A stretch of DNA of 64,000 nt from CBDDEI01 sp965226775. GTDB lineage: Bacteria > Chloroflexota > Dehalococcoidia > SHYD01. A program made the position numbers and the translations under genes. Where the stretch lies: NCBI GenBank assembly GCA_965226775.1, contig CBDDEI010000002.1, positions 1,798,001 to 1,862,000 on the forward strand, read 5' to 3'. Position 1 is the stretch's first letter. The number at the start of each line of letters is the position of its first letter. Of this stretch, positions 25,677-34,161 are shown in pieces. The notes beneath the pieces are model-generated. The model was not told the origin of the DNA. It worked only from the letters and a program-made list of their open reading frames with translations, and ran no database searches.

Positions 25677-25878
25677 AGTACGCTGTCTTCTCCGCCGTCT
25701 GAACATGCCGAAGACATGGGCAACCCAGCGCTAGGGGAATTCAACTCTTTCAACAAGCTCAAGGAACCATTTCCTCCACTGCGTGCGAGTGCGGGGAGAA
25801 GGGCATGCTCACCTCATATCAATAGTTATACACCCACGCGACTTCGCCGACCAAGTGTGCCACCAGTTTCCCAGTAGA

Positions 25879-26688
25879 TCAAGGCGCGGGTTGCGCGCCG
25901 CTTGCCACCGGCAGCGCGTAGAGCGCCGCAGCGTTCGCATTGGTAGCCTCTTCCACCGCATGCACGTCTAGGCGGCGCAGCGCGGCCACCCGAGCCGCCG
26001 TCTCCATCACGTACGCAGGCTCGTTGCGACGGCCCCGCTGGCTCTGGGGCGGGAGGTAGGGTGCATCCGTCTCCACCAGCAGTTTATCCAGAGGCGCTCT
26101 CTCCGCGACGCCCCACAGGTTGCGCGCGGATGGATAGCTCACCGGCCCTGCCAGCGATATGAGGAAGCCAAGCTTTATGTACCGCTCTGCCGCGGCGAGG
26201 TCTTCACTGAAGCAATGGAGCACGCCCAGAGGCCGGTCGCCATCACTAGGGACACTCTTGGCCCACTCCGCTAAGCTGCGATAGGTATCGTAGCCGGCGT
26301 CCCGGTTGTGGATGACCACCGGCATGCGCAGCTCCGCCGCCAACTCCAACTGCTCCCGGAACACCCGCTGCTGGTCCTCTTTGGGAGAGCGGTTTTTGAA
26401 ATAGTCCAGCCCCATCTCTCCCATCGCAACCACCTTGGGGTGCGCGGCCATAGCGCGCAGTTCGTCCAAGTAGCCGGAGTGCATCTTGGCGGCATGGTGC
26501 GGGTGCACGCCCACTACTGCATAGACGCAGTCGTAGCGGTCTGCCAGGTCAACGGAGATGCGGCTGGTGCGCAGATCGTCGCCGGTGGTGACCATGAGCG
26601 CCACGCCGGCAGCCTGCGCCCGCTCCACCACCTGCGGGAGATCGTTGGAGAACTGGCGGTCGTCTAGGTGGGTGTGAGCATCAATCAT
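25879..26688 (-). CDS. TatD family DNase/metallohydrolase
   Basis: It encodes 269 residues. A TIM-barrel metallohydrolase begins DAHTHLDD (metal His pair), followed by GVHPHHA, GEMGLDYF with the bridging Glu, VIHNRDA, LHCFSED and VETDAPYLPP. TatD proteins are magnesium-dependent exonucleases and related YcfH forms may act on other substrates. It lies 99 bases downstream of metG on the same strand, the usual metG-tatD order in many bacteria. Confidence 0.93.
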   Translation of the reverse strand: MIDAHTHLDDRQFSNDLPQVVERAQAAGVALMVTTGDDLRTSRISVDLADRYDCVYAVVGVHPHHAAKMHSGYLDELRAMAAHPKVVAMGEMGLDYFKNRSPKEDQQRVFREQLELAAELRMPVVIHNRDAGYDTYRSLAEWAKSVPSDGDRPLGVLHCFSEDLAAAERYIKLGFLISLAGPVSYPSARNLWGVAERAPLDKLLVETDAPYLPPQSQRGRRNEPAYVMETAARVAALRRLDVHAVEEATNANAAALYALPVASGAQPAP

Positions 26689-26787
26689 GGCTTCTAAATC
26701 AAGAAAGGCCCTTCGGATCTAACGGATAGTAATCAGGGGCACATCCCCCGTGACCCTTGCCGGAGGGTTGCGCCTTCCGGACTCCTG

Positions 26788-28467
26788 CTAGGCTTTTACG
26801 CCGAGCTTGGCGGTTTCTTGCTCCACTATTGAGTCGTCCAACTTGATGAAGAGGGGTGCAGGCTCTTGCAGCTTCTGCCCCACTAAGGGCGGTCGCAGGC
26901 GCCAGCCCTCGCTCTCCGGCGTGCCCTCACGACCCAGATAGCCGTGGAGCTTCTGCGAGCTGAATGGCAAGAAGGGGTACATCACCTGCTTGAGCGCGCT
27001 GATGGCCGTGAGGGCCGCGTGCAGCGTTGTCGCCGTCACCTCACGGTCCTCCTTGATGGTGCGCCAGGGCGCGCGTTCGTCCAGGAAGCGGTTGCACTCC
27101 TGGGCAAAGGCCATAGCCGCCCGGATGGCCTCCCGGAAGTGGCACTGCTCTATGTGCTCCCCCACTATCTCAAAGGAGTGGTGCGCCCGCTGCACAAGGT
27201 CCTGCGAGTACATATCGTAGGGGCCTGGCGCAGGCACCGCGCCGTCAAAGTTGCGGTAGGTGAAGGTGAGCACACGGTGCACCAGGTTGCCGTAAGTTGC
27301 CACCAGCTCGTCGTTGTTGCGGCGCAGGAACTCCCGCCAGGAGAAATCGGCATCACCGGTCTCCGGCATATTGATGGAGAGCAGGTAGCGCAGCGGGTCG
27401 GGTTCGTAGCTGTCCAGGTAGTCGGGCACCCAGACCGCCCAGTTGCGGCTCGTGGAGAACTGCTTGCCCTCCAGGCCCAGGAACTCGTTGGCAGGCACGT
27501 CGTAGGGCAGGTTCAGCGACCCGAAGGCCATGAGCATGGCCGGCCAGATGATGGTGTGGAAGGGGATGTTGTCCTTCCCGATGAAATAGTAGGCGCGGCA
27601 CTCCGGGTCCTGCCAGAACTCTCGCCATAGCTCCGGCTGCCCCTGCTGCTGCGACCACTCCTTGGTCGCCGATAAGTAGCCGATGACCGCCTCAAACCAC
27701 ACGTAGATGCGCTTGTGATCCCAGTCCGCGCCGGTGTCGGCAGGCAGGGGTACGCCCCACTCGATGTCCCGGGTGATGCCGCGGTCGTGGAGGCCCTCTT
27801 TGAGATAGTTGGCGGTGAAGTTACCCACGTTGGGACGCCAGTGATCCTGCTGGCTCACCCACTCGGACAGCTTGGCATTGTAGGCGCTGAGGCGCAGGAA
27901 GAAGTGCTCGGAGTCCCGCACGATGGGCGTGCTGCCGCACAAGGCGCACTTGGGGCCGATGAGCTCCGGCGCGTTTAGCGGGCGGCCGCACTCGTCGCAC
28001 TGGTCGCCGCGCGCGTGGTCGGAGCCGCAGTGAGGACATGCGCCGACGACGTAACGGTCCGGCAGGAAGCGCTGGTCCTTCTCGCAGAAGAGGAGGGGCG
28101 TGGTGTCCTTGTAGAGGTCGCCCTGCTCCCGCAGCTTCTGGAAGATCTCCTGCACCGTCTCCCTATGATTGTCCGTGGTGGTGCGGGTGAAGAGATCGTA
28201 GCTGATGCCCAGCCTGTCCCAGGTCTCCAGGAACTCCTTGTGGTAACGAGCGGCAACGTCCGCCGGCGAGACGCCCTCCTGCTCCGCGCGCACTGTGACC
28301 GGCGTGCCATGCTGGTCGCTGCCGGAGAGCATGACCACCTGGTTCCCCACCGCGCGATGGTAGCGGGCAAAGATGTCCGCGGGCAGGTAGCAGCCCGCCA
28401 CATGCCCCAAGTGCAGGGGCCCGTTAGCATAAGGCCAGGCAGTAAAAACGAGGACTTTCTCAGGCAT
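26788..28467 (-). CDS. metG: Methionyl-tRNA synthetase
   Basis: It encodes 559 residues. The class I HIGH motif is PLHLGHVAG (residues about 16-24). The zinc-binding insert has CPHCGSDHARGDQCDECG and a further CALCG (about 140-185). The second signature is KQFSTSR (around residue 330), the variant seen in the archaeal-like MetRS group, rather than KMSKS. The anticodon-binding helices follow (NDELVATYGNLVHRVLTFTYRNF). There is no C-terminal tRNA-binding domain. It charges tRNA-Met. Followed by tatD. Confidence 0.95.
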   Translation of the reverse strand: MPEKVLVFTAWPYANGPLHLGHVAGCYLPADIFARYHRAVGNQVVMLSGSDQHGTPVTVRAEQEGVSPADVAARYHKEFLETWDRLGISYDLFTRTTTDNHRETVQEIFQKLREQGDLYKDTTPLLFCEKDQRFLPDRYVVGACPHCGSDHARGDQCDECGRPLNAPELIGPKCALCGSTPIVRDSEHFFLRLSAYNAKLSEWVSQQDHWRPNVGNFTANYLKEGLHDRGITRDIEWGVPLPADTGADWDHKRIYVWFEAVIGYLSATKEWSQQQGQPELWREFWQDPECRAYYFIGKDNIPFHTIIWPAMLMAFGSLNLPYDVPANEFLGLEGKQFSTSRNWAVWVPDYLDSYEPDPLRYLLSINMPETGDADFSWREFLRRNNDELVATYGNLVHRVLTFTYRNFDGAVPAPGPYDMYSQDLVQRAHHSFEIVGEHIEQCHFREAIRAAMAFAQECNRFLDERAPWRTIKEDREVTATTLHAALTAISALKQVMYPFLPFSSQKLHGYLGREGTPESEGWRLRPPLVGQKLQEPAPLFIKLDDSIVEQETAKLGVKA

Positions 28468-29408
28468 AAGTAAAGCTTATTGTAGCAGGAAGGGGGGTGC
28501 TAGGGGGAGAGGGAAAGTGATGGTTGCCTGTATCCTCGCCTAATAAATGGGAATGGTTGCCTCGGCCCAGTTCATTGCCCATATGCGTTAGCTAATAAAG
28601 GAACAGAGCCTGAGGATAATCATAAGCTGCAGCAAGATCTCCAGTGAGGCGAACTGATCAGCAACCGGAATTATATGCAGTCTATCGTGGGCTGCAACGA
28701 TTACGAAATTTGTGCAGATGCTCACCGCCTTTCAGAAACATTTCTTGAAGTTCAGGTAAATAAGCAAGCCTGCAAAGAGAAGTTCGTTTAGACATCTTGA
28801 AGTGTCGCTAACACCTCTGCGTCGTTTGAAGCTTAGCGCAATCTTCCAGATGAGTCAAGATATTTCTAACTCCCAGAACATATAGCCTACGACAGGCGGA
28901 ACAGTAACGGTTTTCACTACTATAGCTAAAGTCTTCAGATATGTCACTCTGTTCTATCAGTGGGACTTGAAGAGTACCTTGAGCCAGCAGCATTCGCCAT
29001 TGTTCAGCTTAATTACATTGCAGCTAAAACGCCTAGCTAGTTCTTTCAGGTTCTCAAGACTATCTCACGTTACAGCCTAAACTGCAACAACTTTTCTTGA
29101 GCGTTTTCCTCTCTCGCATCTACGTTTCTTTCACAATGCCTTTAGATCAATATCTGTCTATCCCCCTCCAGGTCACTTCGGAACTCAAGGACTACCAAAC
29201 TCTCTCACCCTGGTATTCGAGGAAAGTGCTAGTGCAGCTGTAGCAACCATATAACTTGTGCTTCAAAGTCCTTTAGCTTCGCTCGCATCCCAAAAGTGCG
29301 TAAGCAGCAAACGTCTTTGGCTTACCGCGGCGGGACATACTTAATACGTCATTTTCTAGACTGTCACGGCTCGTTAGCTGCCCGGCTCGCTCAGGGGCGA
29401 CGGTAGCT
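28468..29408. other. AT-rich 0.9-kb stretch without a recognisable gene
   Basis: This gap is visibly lower in GC than the core genes on both sides. On the minus strand, two short protein-like segments occur in different frames and nearly abut: ENLKELARRFSCNVIKLNN (around 28,995-29,060) and the 61-aa frame at 28808-28993. They might be pieces of one decayed gene. I see no tRNA, known RNA or transposase. Confidence 0.4.
28808..28993 (-). CDS. Possible 61-aa protein or gene remnant with Cys-x2-Cys
   Basis: The frame encodes MLLAQGTLQVPL... and contains YCSACRRLYVLG and THLEDCAKL, so Cys, Cys, His and Cys in a spacing compatible with a small zinc knuckle. There is no convincing ribosome site and the composition around it suggests erosion. 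An in-frame stop lies 15 codons upstream of the region. Treated as a candidate remnant only. Confidence 0.25.
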   Translation of the reverse strand: MLLAQGTLQVPLIEQSDISEDFSYSSENRYCSACRRLYVLGVRNILTHLEDCAKLQTTQRC

Positions 29409-30605
29409 GTGGGCCTTGATCTGGGGCAGGTAGCACCCAGGCTCCACGAGCTGCTGCCGGGGCTGCGTCGCCTGGATGAGGAGCGTCGCGCGGCGCTAGC
29501 GTCGTTGCCGCAGCAAGCGATGGCCAGCTACCCCCTGCCGTCCATGCCCGCCGAGCACACCGTACTGGCCACCGACGCCCGTCGCATCTCCCGAAGGGAG
29601 TTGAAGGGTCTTCGTTTCTCTCAGATTGAGCCGGACCGCCACGCGGCCTTCCCCTGCTATCTCATCAACCTGGGCCAAGTAGTGCTCCGCTACGGCCCCC
29701 AGCCCTACGCCCGCCTCTCCAGCCAGGCGCACGTGGCCGTTACCGGCCTGCCCGTTGAGCCCGAGAACGAGGGTGACGAAGAGGGCCAGGTGGAGCGTCG
29801 CTGTATCTGGCCCATGCCCTGGAGCGCCGACGGCTCCCAGTGGCAGAGCATCAACCGCGGCCTCCTGGAGCTACGCCGCCTCTCCAGAGGCGCACGTGGC
29901 CAGCGCCCGTTGAGCATCCAGGGTGCTGGAGCGCTGCAGGACGGAGCTGCGCGGCCTCCTGGAGCTGGCCACAGACTCCAGCGCGGAGCATCCTGTGGGT
30001 GCAGGACGGATCCCACGGCCATGCGCTACCAGCGGGAGACTGATCGCTATGTCTCGGAGTATGTGGCCTGCCTGGAGGAGCTGCGCGTGCTGGCCCAGAC
30101 GCGGCCGCTGGCGCTGGCCAGCTACATCTCTCGCTCTGACAGCAACGAAGTGATGACCAAGCTGCGGATGGAGACGTCGCAGAACGGGTCGGCGGGCCAG
30201 CGCACTTATGGTGAGCCTTTGGACCGCGACCTCTTCGCGTCGCTGCAACCGGGCGAGCGGTCGGACATCTATCGCAGCGAGCGGGGTATCCTGGAGAAGT
30301 ACGCGCCGGAGAACCGCATCAGCTTCTTCTATGTAAACGTGGGGCCGGAGATAGGCCGGGTGGAGCTACCCCTGTGGGCGGCGGAGAACCCCGCGCTGGT
30401 GGACTTCACCCACGCCGCCGTCTACGACCAGTGCCGCCGCAGCAACGGCTACCCGGTGGCCCTTATGGAGGCCCACGAGCAGGCGGTGGTCTCGCCCGCG
30501 GAGAGCCGGGACTTCTGGCGGCTGGCAAACAAGCTGCTGCAGGGCGAGGGGCTGCCGGTGCAGGAATCGGCCAAAGCCATCAGCAAACGTGTGCCCTGGG
30601 CATGA
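29409..30605 (+). CDS. nurA: NurA-domain nuclease, broken by three +1 indels
   Basis: It starts at GTG 29409. The NurA family is a 5'-3' nuclease partner of HerA. In the listed frame, the region after residue ~170 becomes nonsense for about 35 residues and then returns. Removing one base each at GGG 29921-29923, GGG 29997-29999 and CCC 30012-30014 gives a continuous reading: PLSIQVLERCRTELRGLLELA..EHPVVQDGST, then MRYQRETDRYVSEYV. The restored VQDGS is the conserved metal-binding Asp motif of NurA. Further on are ALASYISRSDSNEVM and FFYVNVG..IGRVELP. About 398 residues. The pattern is of sequencing error, not decay. It heads the nurA-X-herA cluster. Confidence 0.75.
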   Translation: MGLDLGQVAPRLHELLPGLRRLDEERRAALASLPQQAMASYPLPSMPAEHTVLATDARRISRRELKGLRFSQIEPDRHAAFPCYLINLGQVVLRYGPQPYARLSSQAHVAVTGLPVEPENEGDEEGQVERRCIWPMPWSADGSQWQSINRGLLELRRLSRGARGQRPLSIQGAGALQDGAARPPGAGHRLQRGASCGCRTDPTAMRYQRETDRYVSEYVACLEELRVLAQTRPLALASYISRSDSNEVMTKLRMETSQNGSAGQRTYGEPLDRDLFASLQPGERSDIYRSERGILEKYAPENRISFFYVNVGPEIGRVELPLWAAENPALVDFTHAAVYDQCRRSNGYPVALMEAHEQAVVSPAESRDFWRLANKLLQGEGLPVQESAKAISKRVPWA

Positions 30606-30608
30606 GCG

Positions 30609-30840
30609 CGGCTTATCGTCCTCCCTCCCCTGGCGGGAGGGAGTTAGAGGGAGGGGGTAACGACGTTCACCCTCACCCTAACCCTCTCCCATCAAGGGAG
30701 AGGGAATAGCTTACGAATGCTCAGAAGGAGCGCCGGTTATTGTCCTCCCTCCCCTGACGGGAGGGAGTTAGAGGGAGGGGGTAACGATGTTCACCCTAAC
30801 CCTCTCCCATCGAGAGAGAGGTAATAGCGCACGAACGCTC
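30609..30840. repeat. Tandem pair of 110-base palindromic repeats
   Basis: Two copies, 30609-30722 and 30733-30840, each made of ctccctcccc-x-cgggagggag (inverted repeat) and a second arm accctctccc...gggagaggg, with intact spacing of the two palindromes. Copy 2 has lost a few bases (a ccctca unit). This looks like a REP/MITE-like dispersed element rather than a gene. Confidence 0.75.
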
Positions 30841-30864
30841 CGCAAAATGACAGAATGAAACTAC

Positions 30865-31464
30865 ATGAACACAACACTGGTTAAAGTAGGCGAGGTGGTG
30901 CAGGCGGCCACTGCGGAGCTGCTGGTGCAGAGCTACCACGTGAACGAGGCTCCGCCCCTGGGCGCGCTGGTGCAGGCTGCGCAGGGCGAGGGCGTGACCG
31001 TCTACGGCGTGGTGGCCTCGATACAGACTGCGCCCGCCGACCCGTCCCGCAAGCCCCTTGCCCGCGGCGAGGCAGCGGACTCCTTGCAGGCCATCTACAA
31101 CGAGAACCCCCAGCTTACCGAGCTCTTTGCTACCCACTTCACGGTGAGGGTGCTGGGGTACGCCCAGAGCGACGAGGTACTCCACGCGTTCCCGCCGCTG
31201 CCGCCAGAGATCCACCAGCTGGTGTACGCCTGCCCTGAGCCGGGGCTGGTGCGGTTCACGGAATCCCCGTCCTTCCTGCCGCTGCTGCTGGGCGACCGGG
31301 AAAACCTCGTCGCTACGGAAGTGATCATCGCGTTCCTGCGGCACGCTTCGCAGGCGCGAGGCGCAGACGGACGCAGCTTTATGGTGGGTGCAGGCAAGCG
31401 GCTGGTGGGCCTGCTGCGGGGCGACCCCATACGGCTAAGCACGTTACTGGAGCGGCTGGCGTGA
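30865..31464 (+). CDS. Unrecognised protein between nurA and herA, possibly HAS-barrel-like
   Basis: It encodes 199 residues. The N-terminal part (VGEVVQAATAELLVQSYHVNEAPPLGALVQAA...VTVYGVVASIQT) has the alternating strand pattern of a small beta-barrel, comparable to the HAS-barrel that begins HerA itself; that is inference. The C-terminal part is helical (LVATEVIIAFLRHASQ, FMVGAGKRLVGLLRG). The stop overlaps the GTG start of herA (GTGA), so the two are coupled, and it lies downstream of nurA behind the repeat. It is likely to work with the helicase-nuclease pair. Confidence 0.65.
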   Translation: MNTTLVKVGEVVQAATAELLVQSYHVNEAPPLGALVQAAQGEGVTVYGVVASIQTAPADPSRKPLARGEAADSLQAIYNENPQLTELFATHFTVRVLGYAQSDEVLHAFPPLPPEIHQLVYACPEPGLVRFTESPSFLPLLLGDRENLVATEVIIAFLRHASQARGADGRSFMVGAGKRLVGLLRGDPIRLSTLLERLA

Positions 31465-33113
31465 CGCTGTTTTCCGAACCGGAACACAACGGCGCGGGAG
31501 GCTTCGACGCCCCGGAGCGACGGCTGCTGGGGAAGATCATCGGCGGATCGCTGTCCCACGGGCTGGACATGCGCCTGGAGCCACACATCTCTCTTGAATC
31601 GGTAAAGGTGGGGCAGTACGTGACGGTCGATGGTGAACAGACCCGCTTCTTCTGCGTAGTCTCCGACCTGCGCCTGGAGGCCACCGATGCCGCGCTGGCG
31701 TCGTCGCCGCCGGACCTCTCGAACTCGCTGGTGGCAGAAGTGCTGCGGGGAACCGGCACGTACGGCGTTGTGCACCTCGCGCCGACCCTCACCTACGGCG
31801 CGGTGGGCGCTCAGCCCGTCCGCACTGTGCCCTCACACTACGCCCAAGCCTACGAGGCCACCCAGGAGGAGATGGAGACCATCTTTGGCGCAGAGGATGA
31901 GAAACACCTCTGGATTGGCAGCCCCCTGGACATGGAGAACACCTTCATCAGGCTGGAGCTGCCCAAGCTGGTGGAGCGCAGCAGCGGCGTCTTTGGCAAG
32001 AGCGGCACCGGCAAGACCTATCTCACTCGTATACTCATGGCCGGTATCCTTCAGAAGCGGGCGGGGGTGCAGCTAATCTTTGACATGCACAACGAGTACG
32101 GCTGGCAGGGTACCACGGAGGGCCCTTGGGGCCAGGTGAAGGGGCTGAAGCAACTCTTTAGCTCCCAGGTGGTCGTGTTAACCCTGGACGAGGAAAGTTC
32201 CCGCCGACGCCAGGTGCAGACAGACGGTGTGGTGCAGATTGGCTACGACGAGATAGAGCCGGACGACATCGCCACCTCAGCGGAAGCCCTCTCCCTTAAC
32301 GAGCTCCAGGTGCAGGCGGCGGAACGCTTGGCGCGACGCCTGGGCCCGCGCACCTGGTTGGCGGAATTCCTGGAGCTTGAGGACAAGGAGGAGCTGAAGA
32401 GCCTGGCGGAGCAGCTCGGCGAGCACGAAGGCAACCTAAGCGCCCTGCAGCGGCGCCTCCAGCGCTTGCGCCGCCTCAACTTCCTGGCACCCAGAGCCAG
32501 CGAGAATGCGGTGCAGCTCCTGGTGGACTACCTGGAGCGCGGAAAGACCGTGGTGCTGGAGTTTGGGCGCTACAACAACAGCGAGCTTGCCCAGGTGCTG
32601 GTAGCCAATATGCTCAGCCGCCGCATCTACGAACGCTGGGCGGAGCGCACGGAGCGCGCCCTGGGAGACAAGAGCCAGGAGCCCCAGCAGCTTGTCATCA
32701 CCATAGAAGAGGCGCACAAGTTCCTGAACCCCCGCATGGCGGGACAGACCATCTTTGGCACCATTGCTCGGGAGATGCGGAAGTACAACGTGACGCTGCT
32801 GGTGGTGGATCAACGCCCCAGCGCCATCGACTCGGAGGTGCTCTCCCAGATCGGCACCAAGATCTCGTGCCTGCTGGAGGACGAGAAGGACGTGGCCGCC
32901 GTGCTCTCGGGACAGTCGGGCGCAAACGAGCTGCGCAGTGTGCTGGCCCGCCTGGAGAGCGTGCAGCAGGCGCTCATCTTTGGCCACGCCGTGCCCATGC
33001 CGGTAGTGGTGCGCACCCGCGACTACGGCAGCCCGGACTCCTATCGCGACTTTGGCTACCGGGAGAGCAGCGAGCGGTCGGCAGAAGACCGCCGGGCATT
33101 GTTTGGGCCGTAG
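31461..33113 (+). CDS. herA: HerA-type DNA translocase/helicase (DUF87, VirB4/FtsK-like ATPase)
   Basis: It encodes 550 residues from a GTG overlapping the previous stop. An N-terminal HAS-barrel-like region (residues about 25-150) precedes the RecA-like motor: Walker A GKSGTGKTYL (about 178-187), Walker B LVITIEEAHKFL (about 411-422), and a sensor/arginine-finger part DQRPSAIDSEVLSQIGTKISCLLEDEKDV. A helical insertion sits between. HerA hexamers unwind and translocate DNA and activate the NurA nuclease in end resection; some bacterial HerA pairs act in phage defence. The cluster ends at a strong terminator. Confidence 0.85.
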   Translation: MTLFSEPEHNGAGGFDAPERRLLGKIIGGSLSHGLDMRLEPHISLESVKVGQYVTVDGEQTRFFCVVSDLRLEATDAALASSPPDLSNSLVAEVLRGTGTYGVVHLAPTLTYGAVGAQPVRTVPSHYAQAYEATQEEMETIFGAEDEKHLWIGSPLDMENTFIRLELPKLVERSSGVFGKSGTGKTYLTRILMAGILQKRAGVQLIFDMHNEYGWQGTTEGPWGQVKGLKQLFSSQVVVLTLDEESSRRRQVQTDGVVQIGYDEIEPDDIATSAEALSLNELQVQAAERLARRLGPRTWLAEFLELEDKEELKSLAEQLGEHEGNLSALQRRLQRLRRLNFLAPRASENAVQLLVDYLERGKTVVLEFGRYNNSELAQVLVANMLSRRIYERWAERTERALGDKSQEPQQLVITIEEAHKFLNPRMAGQTIFGTIAREMRKYNVTLLVVDQRPSAIDSEVLSQIGTKISCLLEDEKDVAAVLSGQSGANELRSVLARLESVQQALIFGHAVPMPVVVRTRDYGSPDSYRDFGYRESSERSAEDRRALFGP

Positions 33114-33133
33114 CCACAACTAAGGTATAAGAG

Positions 33134-33162
33134 AAAGGCGGCGGGTAAAACCCGCCGCCTTT
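33134..33162. terminator. Bidirectional terminator
   Basis: A 12-base perfect stem (aaaggcggcggg/cccgccgccttt) lies between convergent herA and secF, with A/T runs at both ends. Confidence 0.9.
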
Positions 33163-33185
33163 GCGTCTAATGAGCAGCGCCGCGT

Positions 33186-34160
33186 TTAAGAAGCCCGCAC
33201 GGTCTCCGTGCTATCAGACTTGCGGTTAAACCATTGGGCCGGGTTCAGCTCTCCGTACTCCCACATCACCAGCAGCTGGCTGGCGATAAAGATGGAGCTG
33301 TACGTTCCGACTATAGTGCCGATGAGCAGGGTGAAGATGAAGTTCTGAATAGTCACACCGCCAAAGAGCAGCAACGCAACCAGCGTCAGGACAAGAGTGA
33401 GGCTGGTGGACAGCGAGCGGCCCAGGGTCTGGTTCAGGCTGGCGTTGACGATTATATCTAAGGTACGTCCCGGCAAACGGCGCGAGTTCTCACGAATGCG
33501 GTCGAAGACGACAATGGTGTCATGGACGCTGAAGCCGATGACGGTAAGCACTGCGGTAATGAACAGGGAGTCTATCTCGGTGCTAAACACCTTCCCAAGG
33601 ATGGAGAATGTGCCCAGCACCAACAGCACGTCATGCACCAGGGCTAGGATGGCGCAGGCCCCGTAGCGGAATGGCTTTGCTACCTGACGGAAGGCGAAGC
33701 TGATGTATATCAGGATGAAGAAGGACGCGACGACCACGGCCAAGAAGGACTTCTGCACGATCTCCTGGGCCACGATGGGCGATACCTGGTCGAAGCTCAG
33801 TACGGTGAGCCCGCCGAGACGCGCCTCTAATACTGCCAGCAAGTTCTGACGCTCGCCGGGAGTAATCACTTGGCCGTTCGTGTCGCGCACCTCTTCCGTG
33901 AGGAGACGGGTACGTATCAGGTAATCGCCATCGGTGTTTCGCTGGATAATGGCGTCGCCGTACTCCAGTTCGCCCAGTGCACCGCGTATCGCGGTCTGAT
34001 TCACTACCTCCTCAAAGCGCACAGACATCAGGGAACCGCTGGTGAACTCAATGCCCGGCCGCAACGTGGGCGGGATAAGCAAGGAGATCACGCCCGGAAT
34101 GATGAAGAGCGCAGACAGAACAAGGTAAAAGTATCGCCGGTTAACAAAATCGATCATCAT
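33186..34160 (-). CDS. secF: Protein translocase subunit SecF
   Basis: It encodes 324 residues with six hydrophobic segments. The first extracytoplasmic region carries GIEFTSGSLMSVRFEE, and the conserved membrane part contains VVVASFFILIYISFAF, LVHDVLLVLGTFSILG, VIGFSVHDTIVVFDRIREN and NQTLGRSLSTSLT. With SecD it uses the proton motive force to help SecYEG export proteins. It starts one base after the secD stop. Convergent with herA across the terminator. Confidence 0.95.
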   Translation of the reverse strand: MMIDFVNRRYFYLVLSALFIIPGVISLLIPPTLRPGIEFTSGSLMSVRFEEVVNQTAIRGALGELEYGDAIIQRNTDGDYLIRTRLLTEEVRDTNGQVITPGERQNLLAVLEARLGGLTVLSFDQVSPIVAQEIVQKSFLAVVVASFFILIYISFAFRQVAKPFRYGACAILALVHDVLLVLGTFSILGKVFSTEIDSLFITAVLTVIGFSVHDTIVVFDRIRENSRRLPGRTLDIIVNASLNQTLGRSLSTSLTLVLTLVALLLFGGVTIQNFIFTLLIGTIVGTYSSIFIASQLLVMWEYGELNPAQWFNRKSDSTETVRAS

Positions 34161-34161
34161 G

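Noticed and set aside
26944..27630. Plus-strand frame of 228 codons opposite metG
   Set aside because: Shadow of metG; composition is typical of GC-rich antisense frames.
30609..30840. CRISPR array
   Set aside because: Only two copies of 110 bases with no spacers of regular length and internal palindromes; not a CRISPR.
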